From the NCBI RefSeq assembly GCF_001995175.1, contig NZ_MUKN01000016.1, positions 1 to 64,000 on the forward strand: a stretch of DNA of 64,000 bases, in the 5' to 3' direction. The stretch comes from Rathayibacter rhapontici (lineage in GTDB: Bacteria > Actinomycetota > Actinomycetes > Actinomycetales > Microbacteriaceae). Made by a program: the position numbers and the translations under genes. Below are positions 1 to 10,965 of this stretch, in pieces. Each line of letters begins with the position of its first letter. The first letter of the stretch is position 1. Below the pieces are notes generated by a model. That model made no database searches and was not told the DNA's origin. It worked only from the letters and a program-made list of their open reading frames with translations.

Positions 1-660
1 GCACGGGCACTCCGCGCACGGAGTGGAGCCGGGCGAGCGCGACTCCGGCGGCCGCCGCCGCGTCCTCGGAGGGGCGCTCGGCGAGGTCGCCGTCGCCCCA
101 CCACGCGGTGGCGGAGGCTCCGTCGCCGATCACCGCCGGCACGAGGACCGGCACGCCGTGCCCGGCCAGGGCGGCCTGCACGCGGGCGACGTCCTCGACG
201 CGGGACGCGGCTCCCGGAGCCACGATCTTGACGACGCGGGAGCCGTCGGCGAGCACCAGTCGGCGGTGCGGGTTGTGCCGGAGGATCCGGGCCCCGTCGA
301 GCAGGGCCGGCTCGCGGCGGGCGAGCCGGCGGAGGGTGGGCGAGAGCTCGCGGTCGGCGCGCACAGGACCGCTGACCGCGCCGAACTCGGGGTGCTCCCG
401 CAGGACCACTCCGACGCGGGCGGCGCGCTCGCGGGTCTTCTCGAGCTTGGCCGGATCGGCGTAAGCGGCGATCCAGGACGGGCCGTCGGGCGCGTCGAAG
501 GCGACGACCACGTCCGCTCCCCGCTTCCAGCGGCGGCGGGTGACGAGGGCGGGGTGGCCGAGCGCCTCGGCGAGCCGGCCGGGGTCGAGCAGGGGTGCGA
601 GGGCGGGGAGGGACGGATCGCGGCGGGCGAGATCGGCGACGGCGGCGGCGGTGGCGGGGG

Positions 661-664
<4 letters not shown>
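1..664 (-). CDS. APH-fold phosphotransferase, N-terminal part (runs off window)
   Basis: The first 221 codons of a kinase-like protein; the C-terminal half lies beyond base 1. An N-terminal segment is followed by a nucleotide-site strand around residues 155-165 (SRVVKIVAPG, the Lys being the likely ATP lysine). Then come an aC-like helix, the GHGVPVLVPAVIGD stretch and the ALARLHS helix typical of aminoglycoside-phosphotransferase/choline-kinase folds. The catalytic HxD loop would lie off the window, so activity cannot be judged. The ATG overlaps the ABC exporter stop (ATGA), so it is the last visible gene of a glycosyltransferase-exporter operon. A role in phosphorylating a sugar or glycan precursor is inference; antibiotic resistance is not supported by context. 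Confidence 0.7.
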
Positions 665-2492
<1,828 letters not shown>

Positions 2493-2496
<4 letters not shown>

Positions 2497-3629
2497 GCGG
2501 CGGCCTCCTCGGGGCGGGGCAGGGCCGAGAGGATCCGCTCGAGCACCTGCGTCCAGTCGTGCTCGGCCACGGCGGCGGACCGGGCGGCCTCCCCCATCGC
2601 GCGTCGGCGGAGGGGGTCCGCGGCGAGGGACGCGATCGCCGCGGCGAGCGCCTCCGGCCGACCCGGTTCGACGACGAGGCCGGTGACGCCGGGGCGGAGG
2701 ATCGACGGGATCTGCCCGACGCCGGTCGCGACGACCGGGAGCCCCGCGGCCAGGTACTCGTACACCTTCAGCGGCGAGAAGTAGTCCTCGGCGGCGCGCG
2801 CCGGGTAGGGGGCGACTCCGATGTCGAGGCGGGCGAGCTGCGCGGGCATGTCCTCGGGCGGCACGGCACCGGTGAACTCCACATCGAGGCCGAGGCGCCG
2901 GGCCTGCTCGCGGAGGGCGGGGCCCTCCGGTCCGTCGCCGACGACGAGGAGCCGGACGAGGGCGGGATCGAGGCGGGCGACCGCGTCGAGCAGGGCGCCG
3001 ACCCCGTGCCAGGGCTTCAGGGTGCCGACGAAGCCGACGGTGAGCGGGCCGTCGCCGCGCTCGGGCCCCGGCACGATCCTCCGCGTGTTGACGCCGTTGG
3101 GCACCACGAGCGGAGCGACGGCGCCGTGCACCGCCGCCCAGCGCGCGACGGGAGCGGAGACGCACGCGACGACCGCGGCCGAGGACAGGACCGCGCGGGT
3201 CGCCTCGAGCGCGCCCTGCTCGTCGATCAGCACGCGGTGCTCGCGCTGCTCCTGGACGAGCGGGGAGTTCACCTCGAGGACCGCGGGCACGCCGAGGGCG
3301 CGCGAGACGAGAGCGGAGGCGCGGCTGAAGAGCGAGTAGCGCTCGTAGACGAGATCGCAGCCGTCGAGCACCACGGCCTCGGCGAGGTGCACGGCGGCCT
3401 CGGCGATCACGCGCTCGCGCTCGGCCGGGTCCTGCACGCGCGTGCGGTGCTCGAGCACCGGGACGTCGGCGAGATCGGCCGGGACGCTGTCTCCGGCACG
3501 GGCGCAGTAGACGCGCACCTCGTCGCCGCGCACGCGGAGGGCCCGGAGGATCTCCTGGGCGTGGACGGAGGAGCCCTTGCTCCCGAACACGGGCACGCCG
3601 GGGTCGGCGCAGACGAAGGCGACGCGCAT
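2493..3629 (-). CDS. GT4-family glycosyltransferase
   Basis: A 378-residue GT-B glycosyltransferase. The N-terminal Rossmann domain opens MRVAFVCADPG with the GSKGSSVHAQEILRAL acceptor-side loop. The C-terminal half has the VPNGVN hinge, VGFVGTLKPWHG and the nucleotide-sugar site with the E-x7-E-like segment SPLKVYEYLAAGLPVVA (about residues 290-306). It retains the retaining-GT4 signature. The ATG overlaps the stop of the upstream glycosyltransferase by one base (TGATG), and its own stop overlaps the ABC exporter start, so the genes are translationally coupled. A longer in-frame extension upstream was rejected as shadow of the preceding gene. Donor and acceptor cannot be read from sequence. 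Confidence 0.87.
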
Positions 3630-4846
3630 CACGCCACCGCCGTCGGAGCGGCCTCGCGGGTGAGCGCGGCGAGGGTGCGGGCCTGTACGCGGGAGTCGAA
3701 CTCGCGCTCGACGAGGGCGCGGGCACGGGCGGTGACCCCGGCGGTGTCGAAGCCCGGCTCCGCCACGCGCTGGAGCGCCCGGGCGAGGTCGTCGACGCGG
3801 CCCGGCCGGCAGAGGATCCCGGTGTCGCCGTCGCGGACCACCTCCGGGATCCCGGTGACGGCCGTCGAGATGCACGGCACCCCGGTGGCCATGGCCTCCA
3901 GCAGCACGGTCGGCAGCCCGTCCGCGTTGCCGTCGGCACCGACGACGCAGGGCGCGACGAAGACGTCGGAGCGGCGCAGCAGGGCGGCCACCTCGTTCTG
4001 CGGCACCGGCCCGAGCAGCCGGACGCGCGACTCGAGGCCTGCGCAGCGGATCCGCTCGGCGAGCGAGCCGTGCAGCTCGCCGCCGCCCGCGATCTCGACC
4101 TCGACGTCCTGCCCGCCCGCGGCGAGCATCGCCACCGCGTCGACGAGCAGCGCGAAGCCCTTCTTCTCGACGAGGCGGCCGACGGCCGCGACGCGCAGCG
4201 CACCGGAGCGCTCGGGGCGCGGCGAGAAGGCGAACCGCTCGAGCTCGAGCCCGTTGTAGACGCGGCGGACCCGGTCGGAGGACCCTGGGAAGCGCGACGC
4301 CAGGTGCAGCACGTTGTAGTCGCTGACGGTCGCGGCGAAGCTCGCGTCGGCGAGCTTGCGCGCCAGATCGGCGGAGTCGACCGACTCGTGGAAGAGGTCC
4401 TTCGCGTGAGCGGTGAAGGAGTAGGGCACCCCGGTCAGCAGCGATGCGAGCCGGGCGACGGTCGTGGCGCTGGACGCGAAGTGCGCGTGCAGGTGCGTCA
4501 CCCCCTCGCGGTGGACGGCGGCGGCCAGCTGCACGGCCTGCGCGGCGTCCTCGGGGCTCGCGCGCAGCAGCTCGGGCAGCAGGCGGCCGACCGCGGCCAG
4601 GAGCTCCGGCGACTGCTCGGCACTCCGCAGCCCCTGCCAGAGGGCGGACGCCTTCAGCGGCTTGTCGAGGTAGCGCACGGGCGCGCTCACCCGGGCGAGC
4701 TCGGGGTGGAAGCGGGGGTCGTCGGGCGCTCGGAGCGAGACGATCACGAGGTCCTCGCCCGCGGCCTCGCGGGCCAGGATCTCGGAGACGACGAAGGTCT
4801 CGGAGAAGCGGGGGTAGACCTTCAGGACGTAGGCGGTGCGGGGCAT
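3629..4846 (-). CDS. GT4-family glycosyltransferase
   Basis: A 405-residue glycosyltransferase opening with the KVYPRFSETF motif common in exopolysaccharide/colanic-type GT4 enzymes. HLHAHFASSAT lies in the N-domain. The C-domain carries VYNGLE, AVGRLVEKKGF, the DGLPTVLLEAMATG E-x7-E motif near residues 320-335 and a PGRVDDLARAL tail. The start at 4846 is chosen because a GGAGGA ribosome site lies 6-7 bases upstream; a further 62 in-frame codons upstream lack such a site and are proline/serine-rich. It is the second gene of the operon and overlaps the next one by a single base. Likely cytoplasmic glycan assembly; substrate unknown. Confidence 0.86.
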   Translation of the reverse strand: MPRTAYVLKVYPRFSETFVVSEILAREAAGEDLVIVSLRAPDDPRFHPELARVSAPVRYLDKPLKASALWQGLRSAEQSPELLAAVGRLLPELLRASPEDAAQAVQLAAAVHREGVTHLHAHFASSATTVARLASLLTGVPYSFTAHAKDLFHESVDSADLARKLADASFAATVSDYNVLHLASRFPGSSDRVRRVYNGLELERFAFSPRPERSGALRVAAVGRLVEKKGFALLVDAVAMLAAGGQDVEVEIAGGGELHGSLAERIRCAGLESRVRLLGPVPQNEVAALLRRSDVFVAPCVVGADGNADGLPTVLLEAMATGVPCISTAVTGIPEVVRDGDTGILCRPGRVDDLARALQRVAEPGFDTAGVTARARALVEREFDSRVQARTLAALTREAAPTAVA

Positions 4847-4904
4847 CGGTGTTCCTCCGGTGGGCGGGACGGGGGTCTCGGTCGGCGACGGCGCGATCCG
4901 GTTC

Positions 4905-6089
4905 TCAGACGGCACGGTCGGCCTCCTCCTGAGCGGTGCCGCGGGCCGCGGTGACGAGGCGGGCGGCGAGCGGGCCGACGGCGGCGAGGCCGTCGAGGTC
5001 GATCCCCGTGCGGTGCACCTCGGTGCCGACACTCGCGGCGAACCAGGCGCCGAGCCGCTCGGCGGTGACGTCGGCCGGGTCGAGGACCTCGACGGCGCCC
5101 CGGGCGGCGAGCGCGTCGGCGCGCAGCCGCTGCTCCTGGCGGCGGTGGGTGCGGGGCACGACGAGCGAGGGGACGGTGGTGCTCATCACCTCGCAGACCG
5201 TGTTGTAGCCGCCCATGCTGACCACGGCGGAGGCGCGGCGCAGCAGCGCGAGCGCATCCGGCACCGAGCGGACGACGGTGGTCGCGGGGCCGGCGGCGGC
5301 GCGGATCGCCCGCCGGTGCTCCGCCGGCATCTGCGGGCCGGTCACGACGACGTGGCGGTAGCCGGCCGGCACCTCGGCCGCGACGGCCGCCTCGGCGATC
5401 GCGCGCCCGTCCGATCCTCCGCCGACCGTGGTGAGCACGAAGGGCTCGTCGACGACGGAGTGGCCGGTGCCCAGGCGCCCGTTCGCGAGGAAGCCGGTGT
5501 GGGCGACGAGGTCGTGCAGCCCGGCCGGGATCTCCCCCGTGGCCGCCGGGTCGTGGACGGTCGGATCGCCGTAGACCCAGACCGCGTCGTAGAGCTCGCG
5601 GACGGCGGCCGCTCCCCCGACGGCCTTCCACTCGGCCGCGGTCGCCGACCGTCGGTCGAGCACGTCGCGCAGCCCCAGCACCACGACGGCGGCGGAGTTC
5701 GCCGCGCGGACCGCGCGCAGCGCCGGCTCGAGCTCGCCGTGCACGCCGAACGCGTGCCGGTCGACGATCACCATGTCGGGGGCGAAGGCCGCGAGCCCGG
5801 CCCGGACGACTCCTCCGCGCAGGCTCGTCAGGGTGCGCAGCTCCACGTCGAGGTGCCGCGCGCGGTAGCCCTGCTCGCCGGTGGTGACGCCGGGCAGCGC
5901 GAGCCAGTCCCAGCCGTCCGGGGCCGCGAACGCGGTGGCGGAGGACTGGCCCGTCACGAGCAGGCCGGTCACCTCCTCGCCGAGCAGCTCGGGCAGCGCG
6001 GTGTTCAGGGCGTGCGCCAGGGCGACGTTGCGCCGGACGTGGCCCAGCCCCACGGAGTCGTGCGAGTACAGGGCGATGCGGATGACCAT
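4905..6089 (-). CDS. MurG/GT28-like predicted glycosyltransferase
   Basis: A 394-residue protein of the COG4671-type 'predicted glycosyl transferase' group. The N-terminal SHDSVGLGHVRRN motif (a GT-B acceptor loop rich in Gly/His) and the C-terminal SMGGYNTVCEVMS segment near residues 290-305 resemble MurG and monogalactosyl-diacylglycerol synthases. The start at 6089 has a GAGGGG ribosome site 6-7 bases upstream. It is the first gene of the minus-strand operon that continues through two GT4 enzymes, an ABC exporter and a kinase. The gap to the next gene is 58 bases. The inferred role is transfer of a sugar onto a lipid or glycan precursor; donor unknown. Confidence 0.8.
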   Translation of the reverse strand: MVIRIALYSHDSVGLGHVRRNVALAHALNTALPELLGEEVTGLLVTGQSSATAFAAPDGWDWLALPGVTTGEQGYRARHLDVELRTLTSLRGGVVRAGLAAFAPDMVIVDRHAFGVHGELEPALRAVRAANSAAVVVLGLRDVLDRRSATAAEWKAVGGAAAVRELYDAVWVYGDPTVHDPAATGEIPAGLHDLVAHTGFLANGRLGTGHSVVDEPFVLTTVGGGSDGRAIAEAAVAAEVPAGYRHVVVTGPQMPAEHRRAIRAAAGPATTVVRSVPDALALLRRASAVVSMGGYNTVCEVMSTTVPSLVVPRTHRRQEQRLRADALAARGAVEVLDPADVTAERLGAWFAASVGTEVHRTGIDLDGLAAVGPLAARLVTAARGTAQEEADRAV

Positions 6090-6177
6090 GGCGTTCCCCT
6101 CAGCGGCGGTCGCGGCCGGAGCCGCGGCGGATCCTCGACCCGTGCTCACAGCCTCGAGACGCGGCGTAAGGCGGGTG

Positions 6178-6202
6178 TGAGACGAGGATGAGAGGCGTCT
6201 CA
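6178..6202. promoter_or_regulatory. Inverted repeat in a divergent intergenic region
   Basis: TGAGACG and CGTCTCA (7-base perfect arms) are separated by 11 bases. They sit between the start of the glycan operon (6089, minus) and the DUF1684 gene (6256, plus). The position suits an operator for either divergent promoter, but no regulator gene is adjacent. Confidence 0.35.
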
Positions 6203-6255
6203 TCTGCGCGCTCCCGGGCGGGAACAGTTCGGGCGGCCCGGGCGTTGCACGCTGC

Positions 6256-7044
6256 ATGCCTTCGACGAGCAGCAGCACCACCGCCCCCTCCCGCGCCTCG
6301 ATCGACACCACGGAGTCGGCGCGAGCCGGCTGGGAGTCGTGGCTCGCACGCCGCGCCGAGCGCGTCACCGGCCCCCGCGGCGACCTCGCCCTGGTCGAGA
6401 CCCGCTGGCTCGAGCCCGGCGAGAGCGTCGACGACGAAACGGCGCTCGCCGGGTACGGCCCCACCGCGACCCTCTCGCGGATGCGCCGCCCGAACCTCGA
6501 CACCGGCGAGGAGGAGTACGGCTACCGCGTCTGGGACGCCGCCTCGGAGGGCGTCCGCACGTTCGACGCCATCGAGACCTTCCCCTTCGACGCCGCCTGG
6601 GTGCTCGAGGCCTGGTTCGAGCCGGTCGACGGGGAGCGGACGATCCCGTTCGAGCACCTGCGCGACAACGGGGCCACGCGCGAGCTCGTCGTGCCCGGCG
6701 ACATCACCTTCTCGCTGGTCGACGACGGCCGCGCCCACGAGTACACCGTCGCCGCGTTCGACGACGGGGGCACGCTGCTGGTGCCGTTCGGCGACCCGAC
6801 GAACCGCTCGGACGACCCCGACCTGCAGAGCTACCCCGTGGGCCGCTTCCTCGTGGTGCAGCGCCTGGGAGGTGCGGCCGACGCCGGCACGCCCGGCCCG
6901 GTCCTCCTCGACTTCAACCGCGCCTACATCCCGCCCTGCGGCTTCTCGCCGCACTACAACTGCCCGCTGCCGCCGGCGCAGAACCGCCTCGGCGTGCCGG
7001 TGACCGCCGGCGAGCGCCGGGTGCTGCGCGCGGACGCCGCGTGA
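6256..7044 (+). CDS. DUF1684 family protein
   Basis: A 262-residue protein whose C-terminal half carries the DUF1684 hallmarks: the DLQSYPVGRFL segment, LDFNRAYIPPCGFSPHYNCP near residues 210-230, and LPPAQNRLGVPVTAGER. The conserved Asn/Cys/Pro-rich core suggests a small-molecule or metal site, but the family has no established function. There is no signal peptide or membrane segment, so it is probably cytoplasmic. It is followed after 25 bases by an MFS transporter on the same strand, suggesting co-transcription. The start is the first ATG of the frame with no clear ribosome site. Confidence 0.85.
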   Translation: MPSTSSSTTAPSRASIDTTESARAGWESWLARRAERVTGPRGDLALVETRWLEPGESVDDETALAGYGPTATLSRMRRPNLDTGEEEYGYRVWDAASEGVRTFDAIETFPFDAAWVLEAWFEPVDGERTIPFEHLRDNGATRELVVPGDITFSLVDDGRAHEYTVAAFDDGGTLLVPFGDPTNRSDDPDLQSYPVGRFLVVQRLGGAADAGTPGPVLLDFNRAYIPPCGFSPHYNCPLPPAQNRLGVPVTAGERRVLRADAA

Positions 7045-7069
7045 GCCTCCGGAGGCACCGCCCGCACCG

Positions 7070-8272
7070 ATGAGCCGCTTCGGGCGGCGCGGCAGCTTCT
7101 GGGTGTCCACGCTGGTGCTGGCGCTCTGCCTGTGGTCCAGCGGCGCGCCCTCGGTGCTCTACCCGACGTACGCCGAGGAGTGGGGCCTCTCGCCCGTCGT
7201 CGTCACCTCGGTCTTCGCGGCCTACCCCGCGGCGCTGCTCCTGAGCCTCCTGGTCGTCGGCGACCTGTCGGACGTCATCGGCCGCCGGCGCACGATGCTG
7301 CTGGGCATCGCGCTGATCGCGGTCTCGGCGATCGTCTTCTCGCTGGCGGGCGGAGTCGCGCTGCTCTACGCCGGGCGGGCGCTGCAGGGCGTCGGCACAG
7401 CCCTCGCGCTCAGTGCGGCGAGCGCCTCCCTCGTCGACAACAACGTCTCGGCCAACCCGCGGCTGCCGTCCTCGCTGACCACCGTCTCGACCTCCACGGG
7501 CCTCACCCTCTCGCTCCTGGTGTCGGGTGCGCTGGCGCAGTACGCGCCGATGCCCCTGCAGCTGAGCTACTGGGTGCTCGCCCTGGTCGGACTGCTCACG
7601 ATCGTGATGCTCGCCCTCAGCCGCGACGACCGCCCCGCGGGAGCGTCCCGCTGGCGCCCGCGGCTCCCGCACGTCGCTCCGGGACTGGGCACGGTCTACG
7701 TCGGTGCGACGCTCGCCGTCTCGGTCGCCTACGCCACCGGCGCTCTCGTGCTCTCGCTGGGCGCGCAGATGGCCCGTGAGCTGACCGGCGCGACCGACCT
7801 GCTCGTGATCGGCTCCGCCCTCGCCCTGTCCTCGGTCGTGATCGGAGTGACGGCCCTCGCGATCCAGCGCGTCCCGGCGCACACGCTGATCATCGCCGGC
7901 GCCGGCGCGGCGATCGCCGGACTCGCGCTGATGGAGTGGGCCGCGTCCAGCGGGTCCTTCGCCCTCTTCCTCGCCTTCAGCGTCGTCAGCGGAGTCGGCT
8001 ACTCCCTGAGCTTCTCGGGCGGGCTCTCGCTCGTCGGCCGGGCGGCGCCCGCCGAGCACCGCGGCTCGATGATCTCGGCCGTGTACCTCGTCAGCTACCT
8101 CGGCCAGGCGCTCACGGCCGTCGTCGCGGGAGCGCTGGCGACGTCGCTCGGGCTCGAGCTCGCTCTCGACCTCGTCGCGCCGGTGGTCGCCCTGCTGTGC
8201 GTGGCGGCCGGAGTGGTCGCCCTGCTCGATCTCCGGCGGCGCCGGATCGCGGTGCGGCCCGCGAGCGCCTAG
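7070..8272 (+). CDS. MFS transporter (drug-efflux-like)
   Basis: A 400-residue major facilitator protein with about 12 hydrophobic helices. The loop between helices 2 and 3 has the motif GDLSDVIGRRRTM (a variant of the MFS G-x3-D-x2-GRR signature), followed by the GRALQGVGTALA helix typical of DHA-type exporters. It probably moves a small molecule using the proton gradient. It is co-directional with the DUF1684 gene 25 bases upstream. Its TAG stop overlaps the opposing PrsW-family stop in the tetranucleotide CTAG. Substrate unknown. Confidence 0.88.
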   Translation: MSRFGRRGSFWVSTLVLALCLWSSGAPSVLYPTYAEEWGLSPVVVTSVFAAYPAALLLSLLVVGDLSDVIGRRRTMLLGIALIAVSAIVFSLAGGVALLYAGRALQGVGTALALSAASASLVDNNVSANPRLPSSLTTVSTSTGLTLSLLVSGALAQYAPMPLQLSYWVLALVGLLTIVMLALSRDDRPAGASRWRPRLPHVAPGLGTVYVGATLAVSVAYATGALVLSLGAQMARELTGATDLLVIGSALALSSVVIGVTALAIQRVPAHTLIIAGAGAAIAGLALMEWAASSGSFALFLAFSVVSGVGYSLSFSGGLSLVGRAAPAEHRGSMISAVYLVSYLGQALTAVVAGALATSLGLELALDLVAPVVALLCVAAGVVALLDLRRRRIAVRPASA

Positions 8273-9387
8273 CGCCCGGTCAGCGCCGTCCGGCGCGCGA
8301 CGACCTCCTCGAGCAGCACGCGCTCGTCGACCGCGCCGGTGCGGCCGCCGCGTCCCGCCAGCTGCTGCTGGCGCAGGTGGGCCAGGCGGGTGGCCGACCG
8401 GAGGAACGCGCTCATCGCCCGCGGTCGGTCGCCGCCCGCGGTCCGCGCCCAGCGCATCGCCGTCCGGCGCCCCTCCGCCGTGCCGATCATGCGCACCTCG
8501 GCGGGCGAGAGCCAGCCGGCCGCGGAGTAGTCGCCGAGCCGCTCCAGGGTGACCCGGCGCTCCTGCCGCCGCAGCAGCACGACGACCACGACCGCGACGA
8601 CGAACAGCGGTACCTGCACCACTCCGTAGAAGCCGAACCAGTCCGCGACCAGGAACGACGAGCCGTTCCACAGCGCGTGCAGGAGCACCGCCGCGGCGAG
8701 GCCGAGCAGCACGATCGGCACGGCCGCCCCCGCGCGCCGCGACACGGCGAAGCCCAGCGCCGCTCCGGTGCACGAGGTGAAGAGCACGTGGGCGAACGGC
8801 GAGAGCACCCCGCGGAGGAAGAACGTGACGGCGAGCGAGCCGAGCCCGCCCTCCACGAGAGCGCTGCCGAAGTAGAGGATGTTCTCGACGAAGGCGAAGC
8901 CCGAGGCCACGACCGCCGCGTAGACGATGCCGTCGACGGGTCCGTCGAAGGTGCGACGCCAGATCAGCAGGATCAGGAGCACGCCGAGGCCCTTGGCGCT
9001 CTCCTCGACCAGCGGCGCCTGGATCACCGCGCCGACGAAGTCGGATCCGCTCGGCTGCTCCCCCGAGGCGTAGACCGCGATCTGCACGCCCAGGTCGACC
9101 AGCAGCGAGATCGCGACCGAGCCCGCCGCACCCCACAGGAACGCGAACCACAGGCCCAGCGGCGCCTCCGGCTCCCAGCGGTCGACCCAGCGCACTCCGG
9201 AGAGCACGACGAGCAGCGGCACCAGCGCGACGACCGCGCAGACCGCCGCGGCGCTCACTCCGAGCCCCAGCACCACGTAGGCGAGCACGAGCAGCAGCAG
9301 GACCCCCAGCAGCGCGACTCCGAGGGCGCCGAGCACGGTCGGGACGATCGAGGGGCGGGCGGGAGCCGGCGGCGGATAGGCGCTCAT
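8269..9387 (-). CDS. PrsW-family intramembrane metalloprotease
   Basis: A 372-residue polytopic membrane protein with 8-9 helices. The family signatures are visible: WEPEAPLGLWFAFLWGA (loop entering the core), the EExxK motif in PLVEESAKG near residue 142, FAFVENILYF near 180, and a later membrane His in SPFAHVLFT. In PrsW-type proteases these Glu/His residues bind the catalytic zinc. The B. subtilis relative cleaves the anti-sigma factor RsiW. No anti-sigma gene is adjacent here, so the target is unknown. A soluble C-terminal tail of about 100 residues follows the last helix. Confidence 0.87.
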   Translation of the reverse strand: MSAYPPPAPARPSIVPTVLGALGVALLGVLLLLVLAYVVLGLGVSAAAVCAVVALVPLLVVLSGVRWVDRWEPEAPLGLWFAFLWGAAGSVAISLLVDLGVQIAVYASGEQPSGSDFVGAVIQAPLVEESAKGLGVLLILLIWRRTFDGPVDGIVYAAVVASGFAFVENILYFGSALVEGGLGSLAVTFFLRGVLSPFAHVLFTSCTGAALGFAVSRRAGAAVPIVLLGLAAAVLLHALWNGSSFLVADWFGFYGVVQVPLFVVAVVVVVLLRRQERRVTLERLGDYSAAGWLSPAEVRMIGTAEGRRTAMRWARTAGGDRPRAMSAFLRSATRLAHLRQQQLAGRGGRTGAVDERVLLEEVVARRTALTGR

Positions 9388-9503
9388 GGGGACCGACAGT
9401 AGGGCACGGGCGGCGAGCGCCTCCGGCGGTTGACAGGACGGCGCGGGCCTGCCGTGTCCGAATCCCGCGACCGCGGCGACCGTCCACGTGACAGGCTCGA
9501 GGG

Positions 9504-10965
9504 GTGCCCGCCACCGATCCGCTCTTCGAGGAGCGCTACCGCGCCGTCGCCTCCCGCGACGCCCGCTTCGACGGCCGCTTCATCACCGGCGTGCACTCGA
9601 CCGGCATCTACTGCCGCCGAGCTGCCCCGCCACGACGCCCCGCGCCGCGAACGTGCGCTTCTACCCCACCGCGGCCGCCGCGCACGAGGCCGGGCTCCGC
9701 GCCTGCAAGCGCTGCCTGCCCGACGCCGTGCCGGGCTCGCCGGAGTGGAACCTGCGCGACGACACCGCCGCCCGCGCCATGCGCCTCATCGCCGACGGCG
9801 TCGTCGACCGGGAGGGCGTCGAGGGCCTGGCCTCGCGGCTGGGCTACGGAGCACGCCATCTCGGCCGGATCCTGCGCGAGGAGCTCGGCGCGCCTCCGCT
9901 CGCCCTCGCCCGAGCCCAGCGCGCGCAGACCGCGCGCCTGCTGCTCACCGGGACGGAGCTGCCCGTGTCGGAGGTCGCGTTCGCGGCCGGCTTCGCGAGC
10001 ATCCGCCAGTTCAACGCGACGATCGCCGAGGTGTACGAGCGGACCCCGAGCGAGCTGCGCGCCTCGGCCCGCGGCGGTCGCACCGGGGTCGGAGTGCAGG
10101 CGGGCGCGACGACCCTCGAGCTGCGGCTCCCCGTGCGGGCGCCGTTCGACTCCGGCGTCCTCGACGACCTCGCGGCGTCGGCGATCCCGGGGCTGGAGGA
10201 GGGGGGCCGCGGACGTCACACGCGCTCGCTCGTACTGCCGGGCGGACCGGCCGTCGTCCGGCTCGAGGTCGACGGCGCCGCGGTGCGCTGCACGGCGGCG
10301 CTCGCCTCCGTCGCCGACATCGCGCCGCTGGTCTCGCGAGTGCGCCGCCTGCTCGACCTCGACGCCGACGCGCGCGCGATCGACGAGGCGCTCGGCACCG
10401 ATCCGGTGCTCGCCCCGCTCGTCGCGGCCGCCCCCGGGATCCGGCTGCCCGGCTCCGTCGACCCCGCCGAGACCCTGGTGCGCGCCCTGCTCGCGGAGCG
10501 CCCCGCCGTCCTGGCCCGGCTGGTCGCGCTGCTCGGCGATCCGCTGCCGCCGGCGCTCGCCACGGCGGACGTGTCGCTCGCCTTCCCCTCCCCCGGCAGG
10601 ATCGCCTCCGACGGCGCCCGGGTGCTCGGCGGAGCGGCCGAGGCCGTCCGCCGGGTCTGCGGACTGCTCGCCGACGCTCGCTGAGGCTGGACGCCGGAGC
10701 GAGCCGGGAGGAGCTCTCGGAGCGCCTGCTCGCCGTCCCCGGCATCGGACCGCGCACCGCCGAGGCCGTCGCGATGCGCATCACCGCGGATCCCGACGTC
10801 CTGCTGACCGGGGACCGCGGGCTCCGACGCGGTGCGGCCGCGCTCGGCCTCGCCAGCGCTCCCCTCGCCCTCGCCGCGTCCGGTCGCCGCTGGGCTCCCT
10901 GGCGCAGCTACGCCGGCGAGCACCTGCGACGCGCGGCTGCTACTGGTCTGCGGCGGGCGGGATGA
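9504..10965 (+). pseudogene. Ada/AlkA-type DNA alkylation repair protein, twice frameshifted
   Basis: Fused architecture spread over three frames. An Ada metal-binding N-domain ([19 protein letters not shown] in one frame, then PSCPATTP and ACKRC in the next) is followed by an AraC-type helix-turn-helix. Then comes an AlkA-like domain with a helix-hairpin-helix, [16 protein letters not shown], and the Asp-bearing TGDRGLRRG. Breaks lie near 9617 and 10677, each repaired by adding one base. The AlkA part also looks eroded: the usual Trp in GIGPWTA is Arg, and the usual GQQ helix is replaced by [10 protein letters not shown]. The GTG start has a CAGGCT -10-like box six bases upstream. The 3' end overlaps the aspartase gene by 26 bases. 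It may be a genuinely decaying gene as well as containing sequence errors. Confidence 0.75.
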
